Origin: Thermoproteota archaeon
Lineage (GTDB): Archaea > Thermoproteota > Methanomethylicia > Methanomethylicales > Methanomethylicaceae
DNA: 6,585 nt
Assembly (NCBI GenBank): GCA_030055545.1
Contig: JASFYK010000053.1
Span: 1-6,585, forward strand
Direction: 5' to 3'
Under the pieces are notes generated by a model. It saw only the letters and a program-made list of their open reading frames with translations, was not told the origin of the DNA and searched no databases. The translations under genes were made by a program, and so were the position numbers. Within the stretch, counting starts at the first letter, position 1, and the number at the start of each line of letters is the position of its first letter. Of this stretch, positions 1-6,023 are shown one piece after another.

Positions 1-27
1 CAGAAGCCAAAACCAGGGCAAGTTCAC
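1..27 (-). CDS. 5' end of an unidentified ORF downstream of the UbiA gene, cut by the window edge
   Basis: A GTG at 27-25 overlaps the TGA stop of the UbiA gene (26-24) as GTGA. This is the same four-base overlap that joins crtB to the UbiA gene. The frame stays open to the left edge and reads MNLPWFWLL, a hydrophobic, aromatic-rich start like that of a polytopic membrane protein. In haloarchaeal carotenoid clusters a membrane hydratase (CruF, bisanhydrobacterioruberin hydratase) often sits beside the lycopene elongase, so a carotenoid-modifying membrane enzyme is a reasonable guess. Nine residues cannot identify a family. The call rests on the overlap and the operon context only. Confidence 0.4.
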
Positions 28-878
28 ACCTTCGAGAGCGTCACCATCAGGAAGAGGAGCCCCCCGAGCCCCCAGTTGATGTACGGGAGACTCCAGTACG
101 CCTTTTCCATCAACCCCCTACTCGCAAGCACGATCAGTGGGAGTGCAGGGTAGACTAGGGAGAGGTACCCGAGCGGGTGGAATCCGCTCAGCGTGATCAC
201 CAGATAACTCAACAGCGCCCAGAATGCCAGGCAGATCAGGAGCGCGTTCCTCTCACCGACGTAGACCGGAGTTGTCCTTATCCCCGCGGCGCGGTCACAC
301 CCTACGTCCGGCACCGCTGAGAATATGTGCATCGCCGATATGTGGGCGAAACCGCCTACCACCAGCAGCAGGGGCGGGAGCGTGCCAGCCGCCAGGTAGT
401 AGCCGAATATCCCGGGCATTACATAGAGCATGTTTGAGGCAAAGTCGAGGAACGGGATCCCCTTGAACCTCAGGGGAGGGGCGCTGTAGAAGTACGATAG
501 GAAGAGAAAGCCCAGGAAGATCGCCCTCAGCTCCCACCCCTTGAATGCCATTAGCGCGAGGCTGATGAACGCCACGACCCACAAGAGCCTGGCCAGGAGC
601 GCCCGTTCCCCGACCCCGAGCCTGTGCTCTTTCGTGCCGTCCTTCTTAGGGTTCAGCCAGTCGGTCTTCTCGTCCCAGTAGTCGTTTATCCCGTAGATGA
701 ATATGTTGGCCGGGAAGAAGAAGTACGCGAGGTAGACCGCATACTCTGGCCTGAGAAAGTCCGTCCAGCTGCCCATTCCGAGGGCGTAGCCGACGACGTA
801 GGTCCCGGCGGTGTATATCCAGAAGCGGGTCCTGGAGACCCTGAGGGCGAACGAGAGCGCCCGCCGCAAGGGAATCAC
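24..878 (-). CDS. UbiA-family prenyltransferase, probable lycopene elongase
   Basis: Integral membrane prenyltransferase of 284 residues, a normal length for UbiA proteins. Seen: the first Asp-rich motif NDYWDEKTD at residues 65-73 (NDxxDxxxD, binds Mg2+ and prenyl diphosphate), followed by NPKKDG; the YSAPPLRFKG loop at 131-140; and the second motif D191xxxD195 followed by GIRTTPV. Hydrophobic helices fill the rest. The start is GTG at 878, whose GTGA overlaps the crtB stop; the open frame upstream of it only shadows crtB. UbiA enzymes also make menaquinone, haem O and archaeal lipids. Its place directly behind crtI and crtB points to carotenoids, most likely addition of C5 units from DMAPP to the ends of lycopene as in the LyeJ/CrtEb group, leading to C45/C50 pigments. 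Family is near certain; the exact substrate is inferred. Confidence 0.9.
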   Translation of the reverse strand: MIPLRRALSFALRVSRTRFWIYTAGTYVVGYALGMGSWTDFLRPEYAVYLAYFFFPANIFIYGINDYWDEKTDWLNPKKDGTKEHRLGVGERALLARLLWVVAFISLALMAFKGWELRAIFLGFLFLSYFYSAPPLRFKGIPFLDFASNMLYVMPGIFGYYLAAGTLPPLLLVVGGFAHISAMHIFSAVPDVGCDRAAGIRTTPVYVGERNALLICLAFWALLSYLVITLSGFHPLGYLSLVYPALPLIVLASRGLMEKAYWSLPYINWGLGGLLFLMVTLSKV

Positions 879-1759
879 CCTGCGATCTGCCTTCGGCTCA
901 TGATTGCCTCTTTCTTTACCCTGCTCTTCTGGGTTATGTTCAGGCTGAGGGTGTTGTACGACGCGGTCGCGAAGATCCTGGCCGTCGAGGGTCTGATCTT
1001 CTTGCGGTAAACTGCGAACGGATCCCTGGAGATCTGCGCGGCTGTCCAGTTGTACATGTCCGCGGCGCTCTTTATCGGGATCAAGTACCTCTTCGGGATG
1101 AACCTGTACCCATCTTCGGCCGCCCTCTGCCACCTGCAGTAGAGACCGAGCTCCTTCCTGACCAGCCCCCTGAAGTTCTCCGGGAGCCCCCTGACGGTGC
1201 TGTACCTCAAATCGGGGAGCCCGAACTCCTCCAAGTCCTCGACCGGGAAGTAAGTCCTGCCGAGGGAGAGGTCCTCGCTGATGTCCCTGATGAAGTTGAT
1301 GTACTGCATCGCCCTGCCCTGGTTCATGGCAGCCTCGTAGGACTCCTTTGGCAGGCCGAGTATCTTCGCCATCATCAGCCCTATGACCTCCGCAGAGCCG
1401 TACAGGTAGGCTTTGAGTTCATCCAGGGTCCTGTAGGAGCTCTTCACCAGGTCGCTCTCCATGGACCAGAGGAACGCCTTGACCCAGTCCTTCGGTATCC
1501 CCCTCCTCCTGACCAGGTACGCGAACGAGTCCACGACTATGTCGCCGATCCACTCGCCCTTGATCGCCCTCTCGGTCCTGTCCATCAGCTCGTAGAACTC
1601 CTTCTCCTTCTGGGGGATCGTGTCCACCAGGTTGTCGGCAACCCTGACATAGCCGTACAGGACGAAGACATCAGCCTTCACTTCTTGAGGGAAGAATAGC
1701 GTGCTCGTGAAGAATGTCTTGCTGCCCTTCTTGAATATGTTGTAGTGGAGCGTCTGCAA
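875..1759 (-). CDS. crtB: Phytoene synthase
   Basis: Squalene/phytoene synthase family, 294 residues. It condenses two geranylgeranyl diphosphates head to head into 15-cis-phytoene, the first committed carotenoid step; archaea supply GGPP from lipid synthesis. Seen: N-terminal KKGSKTFFTSTLFFP (residues 10-24), the first Asp-rich motif D42NLVD46 in YVRVADNLVD, Y118 to M130 with the YGSAEVIG element, and the second motif R158-D159ISED163 followed by LGRTYFP. Both DxxxD metal-binding sites are intact. The start is TTG at 1759-1757; an in-frame TAG at 1768-1766 excludes a longer protein, and AAGGGG and GAGG stretches just upstream can serve as ribosome binding site. It lies 18 bases after the crtI stop and overlaps the UbiA gene by four bases, so the genes are very likely co-transcribed and translationally coupled. 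Confidence 0.95.
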   Translation of the reverse strand: MQTLHYNIFKKGSKTFFTSTLFFPQEVKADVFVLYGYVRVADNLVDTIPQKEKEFYELMDRTERAIKGEWIGDIVVDSFAYLVRRRGIPKDWVKAFLWSMESDLVKSSYRTLDELKAYLYGSAEVIGLMMAKILGLPKESYEAAMNQGRAMQYINFIRDISEDLSLGRTYFPVEDLEEFGLPDLRYSTVRGLPENFRGLVRKELGLYCRWQRAAEDGYRFIPKRYLIPIKSAADMYNWTAAQISRDPFAVYRKKIRPSTARIFATASYNTLSLNITQKSRVKKEAIMSRRQIAG

Positions 1760-1777
1760 TTGCCTCTACCCCTTCAC

Positions 1778-3256
1778 TCATTTCACCTTGTAGTTGTCTT
1801 TGATGACATCTGCGACTATTGTCGACGAGATCATAGTCATGGGGACGCCTATGCCGGGGTGGGTGTACTGCCCCGTATAGTAGAGGTTGCCCACCCTCTT
1901 GCTCCGGTGCGCGGGCCTCCATAGTGCAGTCTGCCTCATGGTATGTGTCAGCCCGAGCGCCGTGCCCTTGTACGCGTTGTACCTCTCCTTGAAGTCCTTT
2001 ACCGAGAATATCCTCTTCACAACTACAGACCCCCTGATGTCCTCGCCAACGGATCTCTCCAGGTGATCCATGATCTTGTTGTAGAGCCCTTCCCTGAGCA
2101 AAGGCGTGTCAGGAAGCCCCGGCGCAAGCGCCACGAGTATGAAGAGCGCGTCGCATCCCGGTGGGGCTGCGTATGGGTCGGTCCTCGACGGCACATTGAC
2201 GTAGTAGGATGGGCTGTCGGGCCACGCCGCCTTCTCCGGATCAAAGATCTGCTCGAAGCTGTTCTCCCAGTCCTTGTCGAGGAAGAGCGTGTGGTGCTCG
2301 AGCCCCTTCACCCTCTTGTTCACGCCGACGTATGCAACGAATGCTGAGGGCGCAAAAACCCTGCTGTCCCAGTAATCCCTGTTGTAGGTCCTGTCTTCGG
2401 GGGATAGGAGCTGCAGCTCTGAGAACGGGTAGTCCGCGTTCACGACCACTATGTCCGCGGGGTAATCGCCCTTCTCAGTCCTCACACCTGTAGCCTTGCC
2501 CCCCTTCGTCACTATCTCGGTCACGGCCTCGTTGAACCTGAATTCTGCGCCGTAACTGCGCGCAATCTCGTGAACCGCATCGGCGACCTTCCTGATCCCG
2601 CCGACGGGGTACCATACCCCCAGCGTCAGGTCGATGTGGGACATGATGTGGTAGAAAGACGGGGTGTTCTTGGGAGACCCCCCGAGGAACCCTATCGAGT
2701 ACTCCACTATCTTCCTCGCCTTGTCGCTCTCGAAGTGCTTCCTCACGAAGCTGTCGAGGTTCTCGAAGATGTGGAGCTTGTAGCCCTGGGCTATAAGCTT
2801 CCCGTCCATGAAATCGAGTATGGAGCGGTAGTCCCTGTAGAGCATCTCATTTATCGACAGGTCGTATTTCTCCTTGGCCGACTCGAGATACCTTTTCAGC
2901 TTGGCTCCGCCGTTCGGCTCCAGCGAGTCAAAGAGCTGGAAGTTCTTCTCCAGATCAGCCGCGACGTCGACCACGCTGCCGTCGTGGAAGTATATCCTGT
3001 AAGACGGGTCGAGCCTCTTCAGCTCAAAGAAATCTTCCGGCTTCTTCCCGAACTCCGAGAAGAACTTCTCAAAGACGTCAGGCATCAGGTACCAAGAAGG
3101 CCCCATGTCGAAGGTGAAGCCTCCCTCTTGGTAAACGCTGGCCCTGCCTCCTGGACCTTCATTCTTCTCCAAAACTGTGACCTCAAAACCGTCGCGGGAG
3201 AGAAGCGCCGCAGCGGAAAGCCCGCCGAACCCCGCGCCCACTACTGCAGCCTTAAT
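1778..3256 (-). CDS. crtI: Phytoene desaturase (CrtI type), probable ATT start
   Basis: FAD-dependent desaturase of the CrtI/amine-oxidase superfamily, 492 residues from the ATT or 487 from GTG 3241. It introduces double bases of conjugation into phytoene towards lycopene, probably at the membrane surface. Seen (numbered from ATT): the FAD-binding Rossmann motif GAGFGG at 7-12 ending strand 2 at E29, the GPGGRA element at 33-38, FTFDMGPSW at 46-54, and the C-terminal CrtI signature NLYYTGQYTHPGIGVP at 457-472. GTG at 3241-3239 is the nearest ordinary start, but it would remove the first beta strand (KAAVV) before GxGxxG. The ATT at 3256-3254 restores it and has GGGGTG nine bases upstream; an in-frame TGA at 3262-3260 blocks any further extension. 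First gene of the operon. The number of desaturation steps cannot be read from sequence. Confidence 0.95.
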   Translation of the reverse strand: MKAAVVGAGFGGLSAAALLSRDGFEVTVLEKNEGPGGRASVYQEGGFTFDMGPSWYLMPDVFEKFFSEFGKKPEDFFELKRLDPSYRIYFHDGSVVDVAADLEKNFQLFDSLEPNGGAKLKRYLESAKEKYDLSINEMLYRDYRSILDFMDGKLIAQGYKLHIFENLDSFVRKHFESDKARKIVEYSIGFLGGSPKNTPSFYHIMSHIDLTLGVWYPVGGIRKVADAVHEIARSYGAEFRFNEAVTEIVTKGGKATGVRTEKGDYPADIVVVNADYPFSELQLLSPEDRTYNRDYWDSRVFAPSAFVAYVGVNKRVKGLEHHTLFLDKDWENSFEQIFDPEKAAWPDSPSYYVNVPSRTDPYAAPPGCDALFILVALAPGLPDTPLLREGLYNKIMDHLERSVGEDIRGSVVVKRIFSVKDFKERYNAYKGTALGLTHTMRQTALWRPAHRSKRVGNLYYTGQYTHPGIGVPMTMISSTIVADVIKDNYKVK

Positions 3257-3265
3257 TGTTCAACA

Positions 3266-3271
3266 CACCCC
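3266..3271 (-). promoter_or_regulatory. Shine-Dalgarno-like GGGGTG that supports the ATT start of crtI
   Basis: GGGGTG on the minus strand lies nine bases before the ATT at 3256 and contains GGTG, which can pair with the CACC of the archaeal 16S 3' end. For the alternative GTG start at 3241 it would be 24 bases away, although that start has a weak AAGG eight bases upstream. Confidence 0.45.
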
Positions 3272-3280
3272 AAAAATCGT

Positions 3281-3294
3281 ACTGAAAAATCAGT
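3281..3294. promoter_or_regulatory. Palindrome at the predicted crtI transcription start, candidate operator
   Basis: ACTGA-AAAA-TCAGT is a perfect inverted repeat with five-base arms and a four-base centre. Its centre lies about 23 bases downstream of the TATA-box centre, so it covers the expected transcription start. Archaeal repressors often bind dyads placed here. It could also be chance in an AT-rich leader, and no regulator gene is visible in the window. Confidence 0.3.
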
Positions 3295-3304
3295 TTTTTT
3301 GAAT

Positions 3305-3321
3305 CTTATATAAATGTTTCG
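3305..3321 (-). promoter_or_regulatory. BRE/TATA promoter of the carotenoid operon
   Basis: On the minus strand CGAAA (3321-3317) is followed by TTTATATAAG (3314-3305), a near-consensus archaeal BRE plus TATA box. Transcription would start about 26 bases from the TATA centre, near 3284, giving a leader of about 28 bases before the ATT start of crtI. Confidence 0.75.
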
Positions 3322-3788
3322 CATATGTTGAAAAAATTATGTTATCGCCTTATTCAAAAATCAACTTTAAGGTCTTGGCCCGATACTCGCAGGTCCGAAT
3401 TACAAGAGTCGTTTTTGCGATTATTGAATATTCGAATGAAGCCGCACTGGTATGACTTCAGACAAAAAATGAAAAACATCCTGAGCATTAGCCACGTTCG
3501 GCTTAAGCTACTTTTTAATTGAATCCTTGATGGCGAGCCCCCTGCATCGGTTCACAGGATCTTTCATAAGGTTCCAGTTTGGCCTGTCCTGATAAGGTAC
3601 TCGCGAATTTCCAAGAATCCGCTAGTGTCTGCTTTTCGCGTTTTTTGTCTAGATCCATCCGGCATAGGGTATGATAAGCTCTATGGACTTCTTTTCCTTC
3701 CTATTTTCTTTCAAATGTCGCATCGACAAAGTTTTTAGTTGGCAATAGATTTGTCTGAGTCAATGGATTCTGCCTTTGACCGAAGCGG
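3322..3788. other. Intergenic stretch without a confident gene
   Basis: This stretch separates the divergent carotenoid operon and transporter and is AT-richer than either. Several short frames exist. On the minus strand a 3' fragment ends at TAG 3510-3508 and reads WNLMKDPVNRCRGLAIKDSI near its end, using CTC, GCC, ATC, AAG and AGG codons like real local genes. A second minus frame upstream (about 3702 to 3526) contains MDLDKKREKQTLADSWKF. They overlap in different frames and may be remains of one broken small gene; I recognise no family. T-runs on the minus strand at 3478-3464 and pyrimidine-rich plus-strand DNA at 3689-3713 could act as archaeal terminators. A plus-strand frame at 3325-3522 is not convincing. 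Confidence 0.4.
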
Positions 3789-3796
3789 TTTTAAAG
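3789..3796 (+). promoter_or_regulatory. Candidate TATA box of the transporter gene
   Basis: TTTTAAAG places a transcription start near 3817-3819, just ahead of the AAGGTG at 3821-3826 and the GTG start at 3836. A second TATA-like run, TTTTTAGT at 3732-3739, would instead start transcripts near 3761 and serve the longer TTG-initiated form. Confidence 0.4.
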
Positions 3797-3820
3797 GAAT
3801 CCTCGCTCAAAAATCCAAAA

Positions 3821-3826
3821 AAGGTG
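3821..3826 (+). promoter_or_regulatory. Shine-Dalgarno site favouring the GTG start at 3836
   Basis: AAGGTG matches the archaeal GGAGGTG consensus over AGGTG and ends nine bases before GTG 3836 (six before TTG 3833). No comparable site precedes the most distal possible start, TTG at 3776. Confidence 0.5.
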
Positions 3827-3835
3827 CCCGGTTTG

Positions 3836-4705
3836 GTGAGCCCTGTCGAGCAAAAGCAAAAGGCGATCGCGAGCCTCTTCCTTTCCGTTTTGATATGGGG
3901 GGTCTCGTTTCCGGTCATCAAGGTCGCCCTCAACGAAGTCGACCCGCTCCTATTCGTGGGAGTGCGGTTCATTCTGGCATCGATCCTGGTGACTGCCTAC
4001 CTTTTGTTCACGAGGAGGTCTCTGGGCAGGCTCCTGAGGGGGAGGGTGCTCTGGATACTCGGGATCACAAACGGTGTGGGGTTCGCCATGGAGACCTACG
4101 GTATGAGCTTCACGACCGCATCGAAGGCCTCGCTGCTCGTCAACGTGAACGTCGTCTTCATGGCTATATTCAGCTCCATCCTGCTGGGGGAGAAGCTAAA
4201 CTCCAGGGGAAAGCTCGGGATACTTTTGGGGCTTCTGGGAGTGTTCCTGACCACGACCGGGGGCGACCTCTCAGTTTTGAGCAGTGGCTCAGCGGTCGGC
4301 GACGCGATAATCTTCGCTGGAGGGATCGTCTGGGCGTACTCGATGATATACAACAAGAAGGCGGCGACTCAGGAGGGGCTCACGCCAATGGAAGTGACCC
4401 AGTCGATGATCCTGACCTCGACCGTCGCGTTGCTGCCGTTCCTTCCCCTCTCGTCCTTCAGATTCGACCTGACCCCGCTGTCTCTCTCGGCTTTGGTCTA
4501 CGTGGCACTGCTCTGCACGATAGTGGCATTCTTCCTCTTCTACAAGGCCCTCCAGACGCTGACCGTTGTGAACAGTGGGATGGTCATGCTCTTCGAGATA
4601 GTGGTCGCTATAGGGGTCTCCTTCCTATTCTTGGGCGAGACGCTGCTTCCCATTGGCGTGCTCGGCGGGGTCCTGATAGCGATCGGCATTCTGTTGGTGA
4701 GCTGA
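3836..4705 (+). CDS. EamA-family (drug/metabolite transporter superfamily) permease
   Basis: Polytopic membrane protein of 289 residues, the usual size for a ten-helix DMT transporter made of two EamA repeats. Helix 1 (about residues 10-32) carries the typical LIWGVSFPVIK. The first repeat ends with LLGEK (116-120) then GKLGILLGLLGVFL; the second ends with FLGET (265-269) then GVLGGVLIAIGILLV. These matching ends show the internal duplication. The open frame reaches back to TTG 3776 (309 residues), but codons there look like the AT-rich intergenic DNA and lack a ribosome binding site. GTG 3836 has AAGGTG nine bases upstream and leaves a normal short N-terminus. The substrate cannot be predicted; the family exports or imports amino acids, nucleosides and other small metabolites. 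It diverges from the carotenoid operon and probably forms its own transcript. Confidence 0.9.
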   Translation: MSPVEQKQKAIASLFLSVLIWGVSFPVIKVALNEVDPLLFVGVRFILASILVTAYLLFTRRSLGRLLRGRVLWILGITNGVGFAMETYGMSFTTASKASLLVNVNVVFMAIFSSILLGEKLNSRGKLGILLGLLGVFLTTTGGDLSVLSSGSAVGDAIIFAGGIVWAYSMIYNKKAATQEGLTPMEVTQSMILTSTVALLPFLPLSSFRFDLTPLSLSALVYVALLCTIVAFFLFYKALQTLTVVNSGMVMLFEIVVAIGVSFLFLGETLLPIGVLGGVLIAIGILLVS

Positions 4706-4764
4706 CGGGGTTGTGGTAGAAATAAGACATCAAATGACTGCCGCGGGGCGATTTCATCAGGGCG

Positions 4765-4806
4765 ACCAAAGGTTTTATTCGGGCATAACTAGTTTGAGAT
4801 TGGAGG
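4765..4806 (+). promoter_or_regulatory. Promoter and ribosome binding site of the nuclease gene
   Basis: ACCAAAGG (4765-4772) followed by TTTTATTC (4773-4780) resembles a BRE plus TATA box. The expected start lies near 4800, so the leader would be about ten bases. GGAGG at 4802-4806 is a full Shine-Dalgarno core four bases before the ATG at 4811. The nuclease thus appears to have its own promoter, separate from the transporter 105 bases upstream. Confidence 0.55.
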
Positions 4807-4810
4807 GCGT

Positions 4811-5377
4811 ATGGAGAGTCTAGGAAAGGCAGCGCTTCTGCCTGCGGTGATGATGCTGATCTTGACCCTGCAGGCGGTCCATGTAATCGCATGCATGGAG
4901 ATTGACATGATATCTACTGCGGTAAGCGTTCATGACGGGGATACTTTCACCCTCGCCACAGGAGACAGGGTCAGGTTGGCAGACCTCAACGCGCCCGAGC
5001 TCGGTGAAGAAGGATCCTACGAGGCCAGGGATTATCTCTCCTCCCTGATCCTGCACAAGACAGTCTACTTGGACGTCGACGACAAGTACCGTAAGGACAC
5101 CTACGGGAGGCTCGTCTGCGTGGTCTATGTCGACTACAACTTGACCCACTACCTGAACGTCAACAAGGCGCTGATCGAGGGCGGATATGCTGAGGCTAGG
5201 GACTACAACAACGAGTTCAATTTCAATACATTCGTGCTCTACTGTCCGAAAGCTGAGACAAATGGATCTGATCCAATCCTTGCGCATCCAGCCCTTGTGG
5301 CGGTTGCGGCAATCGTGCTGGGACTTGTATTGCTAGTCTTAAGCAGGATGAGGAGAAAAAAAAAGGAAAGGTTGTAG
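4811..5377 (+). CDS. Exported, membrane-anchored staphylococcal nuclease-like protein
   Basis: Protein of 188 residues with a staphylococcal nuclease (SNase) fold domain at about 35-147. This Ca2+-dependent family cleaves DNA and RNA phosphodiester bonds. Residues matching the S. aureus active site are D44 in HDGDT (D21), R55 in DRVRL (R35), E63 in NAPE (E43) and R100 in DTYGR (R87). The Ca2+ ligand D40 is replaced by N60. An N-terminal hydrophobic segment (about 8-27) acts as signal peptide or anchor; VIAC at 25-28 resembles a lipobox. A C-terminal helix (about 159-178) is followed by RMRRKKKERL, a cytoplasmic stop-transfer tail, so the domain should sit outside the cell. Sequons at N110 (NLT) and N151 (NGS) fit an exported, glycosylated protein. 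ATG 4811 has a strong GGAGG. Likely roles are scavenging or defence against external nucleic acid. Activity with N60 is uncertain. Confidence 0.88.
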   Translation: MESLGKAALLPAVMMLILTLQAVHVIACMEIDMISTAVSVHDGDTFTLATGDRVRLADLNAPELGEEGSYEARDYLSSLILHKTVYLDVDDKYRKDTYGRLVCVVYVDYNLTHYLNVNKALIEGGYAEARDYNNEFNFNTFVLYCPKAETNGSDPILAHPALVAVAAIVLGLVLLVLSRMRRKKKERL

Positions 5378-5384
5378 ACACCTG

Positions 5385-5902
5385 CTCATTTGAAAGCCTG
5401 GCAACCTTGAGCACTTCATCGAAGGTGAGGAAACCCGAGCCGGCGTCGTGGTCATTCCATGTGAACCTCCATCCAGACTGCAAAGACGGAGAAGACGTCG
5501 GAGGTATAGGCACCGTCAGCGGGCATCGGGACGCTGGTCGCTGCTTTCTTGAAAATCCTCTCAAAATCTGCCTGCTTCAGTTAAGGATACGACTGCAGTA
5601 GCAGCGCTGCCGTGCCTTATACGTGTGGGCTGCTGACTTGTGTCCCAAACGTCGTAATAGGCCCATTGCGTTTGACCTTAGGGCTGGTACGGTCCCCTTA
5701 TGGCGCATCCTGGGGCAGCTACGTCGAGCTCCTTCCAAGTTTGCCCTAGCGCCTTTTTTGGTCTGCTGCTGAAGTCAGCAAGGTATGTTTGCCAGTCGTT
5801 CTTGTGCGTGATGACCGGATGCGGATATCCGAATGTGTTTGAAATATTGGAAAAAGGATCCTGTTCAACGAGCCATTTACCAACAGACTCGTTGGTTCGC
5901 CT
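5385..5902 (-). pseudogene. Degenerate C-terminal half of a subtilisin-like serine protease
   Basis: Pieces in different minus-strand frames line up, in order, with the C-terminal half of a subtilase (peptidase S8). From the right: FGYPHPVITHKNDW then ADFSSRP and LDVAAPGCAIRGPYQP, the familiar 'fSsrG ... DVaAPG' region; then YYDVWDTS, with the catalytic Ser codon AGT at 5638-5636 in a GTS motif whose Gly is now Asp; then, after a frame change at about 5635, SSPHV-stop-GTAALLLQSYP-stop-LKQADFERIFKKAA, the PHVaGtaALl helix; and, after another frame change at about 5480-5500, GWRFTWNDHDAGSGFLTFDE, the usual C-terminal 'aGyGflda' segment. Internal TAA stops lie at 5680-5678, 5619-5617 and 5583-5581. 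The Asp and His parts of the catalytic triad are missing, since an AT-rich promoter region begins just upstream. It cannot make an active protease. It converges on the nuclease gene. Confidence 0.8.
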
Positions 5903-5936
5903 CTAATATATTCCATTAAAATAAGTAAATACTGGG

Positions 5937-5993
5937 TATATAAAATATTTTTAATAAATTAGCATTCTGCTATAGCCGCTCACCTTTTTATAT
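5937..5993 (+). promoter_or_regulatory. AT-rich promoter region of the right-edge membrane protein gene
   Basis: Two plus-strand TATA-like elements are present: TATATAAAA at 5937-5945 (start expected near 5967) and TTTTATAT at 5986-5993 (start expected near 6013-6016). Either could serve the gene starting at 6024. The first is also readable on the minus strand as TTTTATATA, so it could have driven the protease remnant as well. Confidence 0.45.
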
Positions 5994-6013
5994 GATGGGT
6001 CCCTATTATATTT

Positions 6014-6017
6014 GGAG
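6014..6017 (+). promoter_or_regulatory. Shine-Dalgarno GGAG that sets the TTG start at 6024
   Basis: GGAGAT matches the start of the GGAGGTGAT consensus and ends six bases before TTG 6024. It overlaps the more distal TTG at 6012, which therefore cannot use it and has no site of its own. Confidence 0.5.
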
Positions 6018-6023
6018 ATAATC

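Noticed and set aside
879..1133. N-terminal extension of the UbiA frame upstream of GTG 878
   Set aside because: It only mirrors crtB in another frame, is polar and low-complexity-like, and has no UbiA features; the GTG overlapping the crtB stop is the natural start.
2570..3313. Long plus-strand open frame of 247 codons opposite crtI
   Set aside because: It is antisense to a strongly supported CrtI gene, has no recognisable domain, and follows from the GC-rich codon pattern of the true gene.
3372..3410. Possible tRNA, from a GGTCCGAAT sequence resembling a T loop
   Set aside because: No matching acceptor stem, D arm or anticodon arm can be folded around it.
3325..3522. Plus-strand ORF of 65 codons in the intergenic stretch
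   Set aside because: There is no ribosome binding site, the nearest TATA box is too close to its ATG, codon use is irregular, and no motif is seen.
3739..4719. Plus-strand open frame of 326 codons over the transporter
   Set aside because: It is a frame shadow: Arg/Gly-rich, without helices, while the other frame encodes a clear ten-helix EamA protein.
5806..5840. Possible C/D-box guide RNA, from GTGATGA
   Set aside because: No properly spaced D box (CTGA) or C'/D' pair follows, and the bases are explained by the protease remnant.
5700..5906. Plus-strand ORF of 68 codons
   Set aside because: It is antisense to the subtilase remnant, whose minus-strand reading gives recognisable family motifs.
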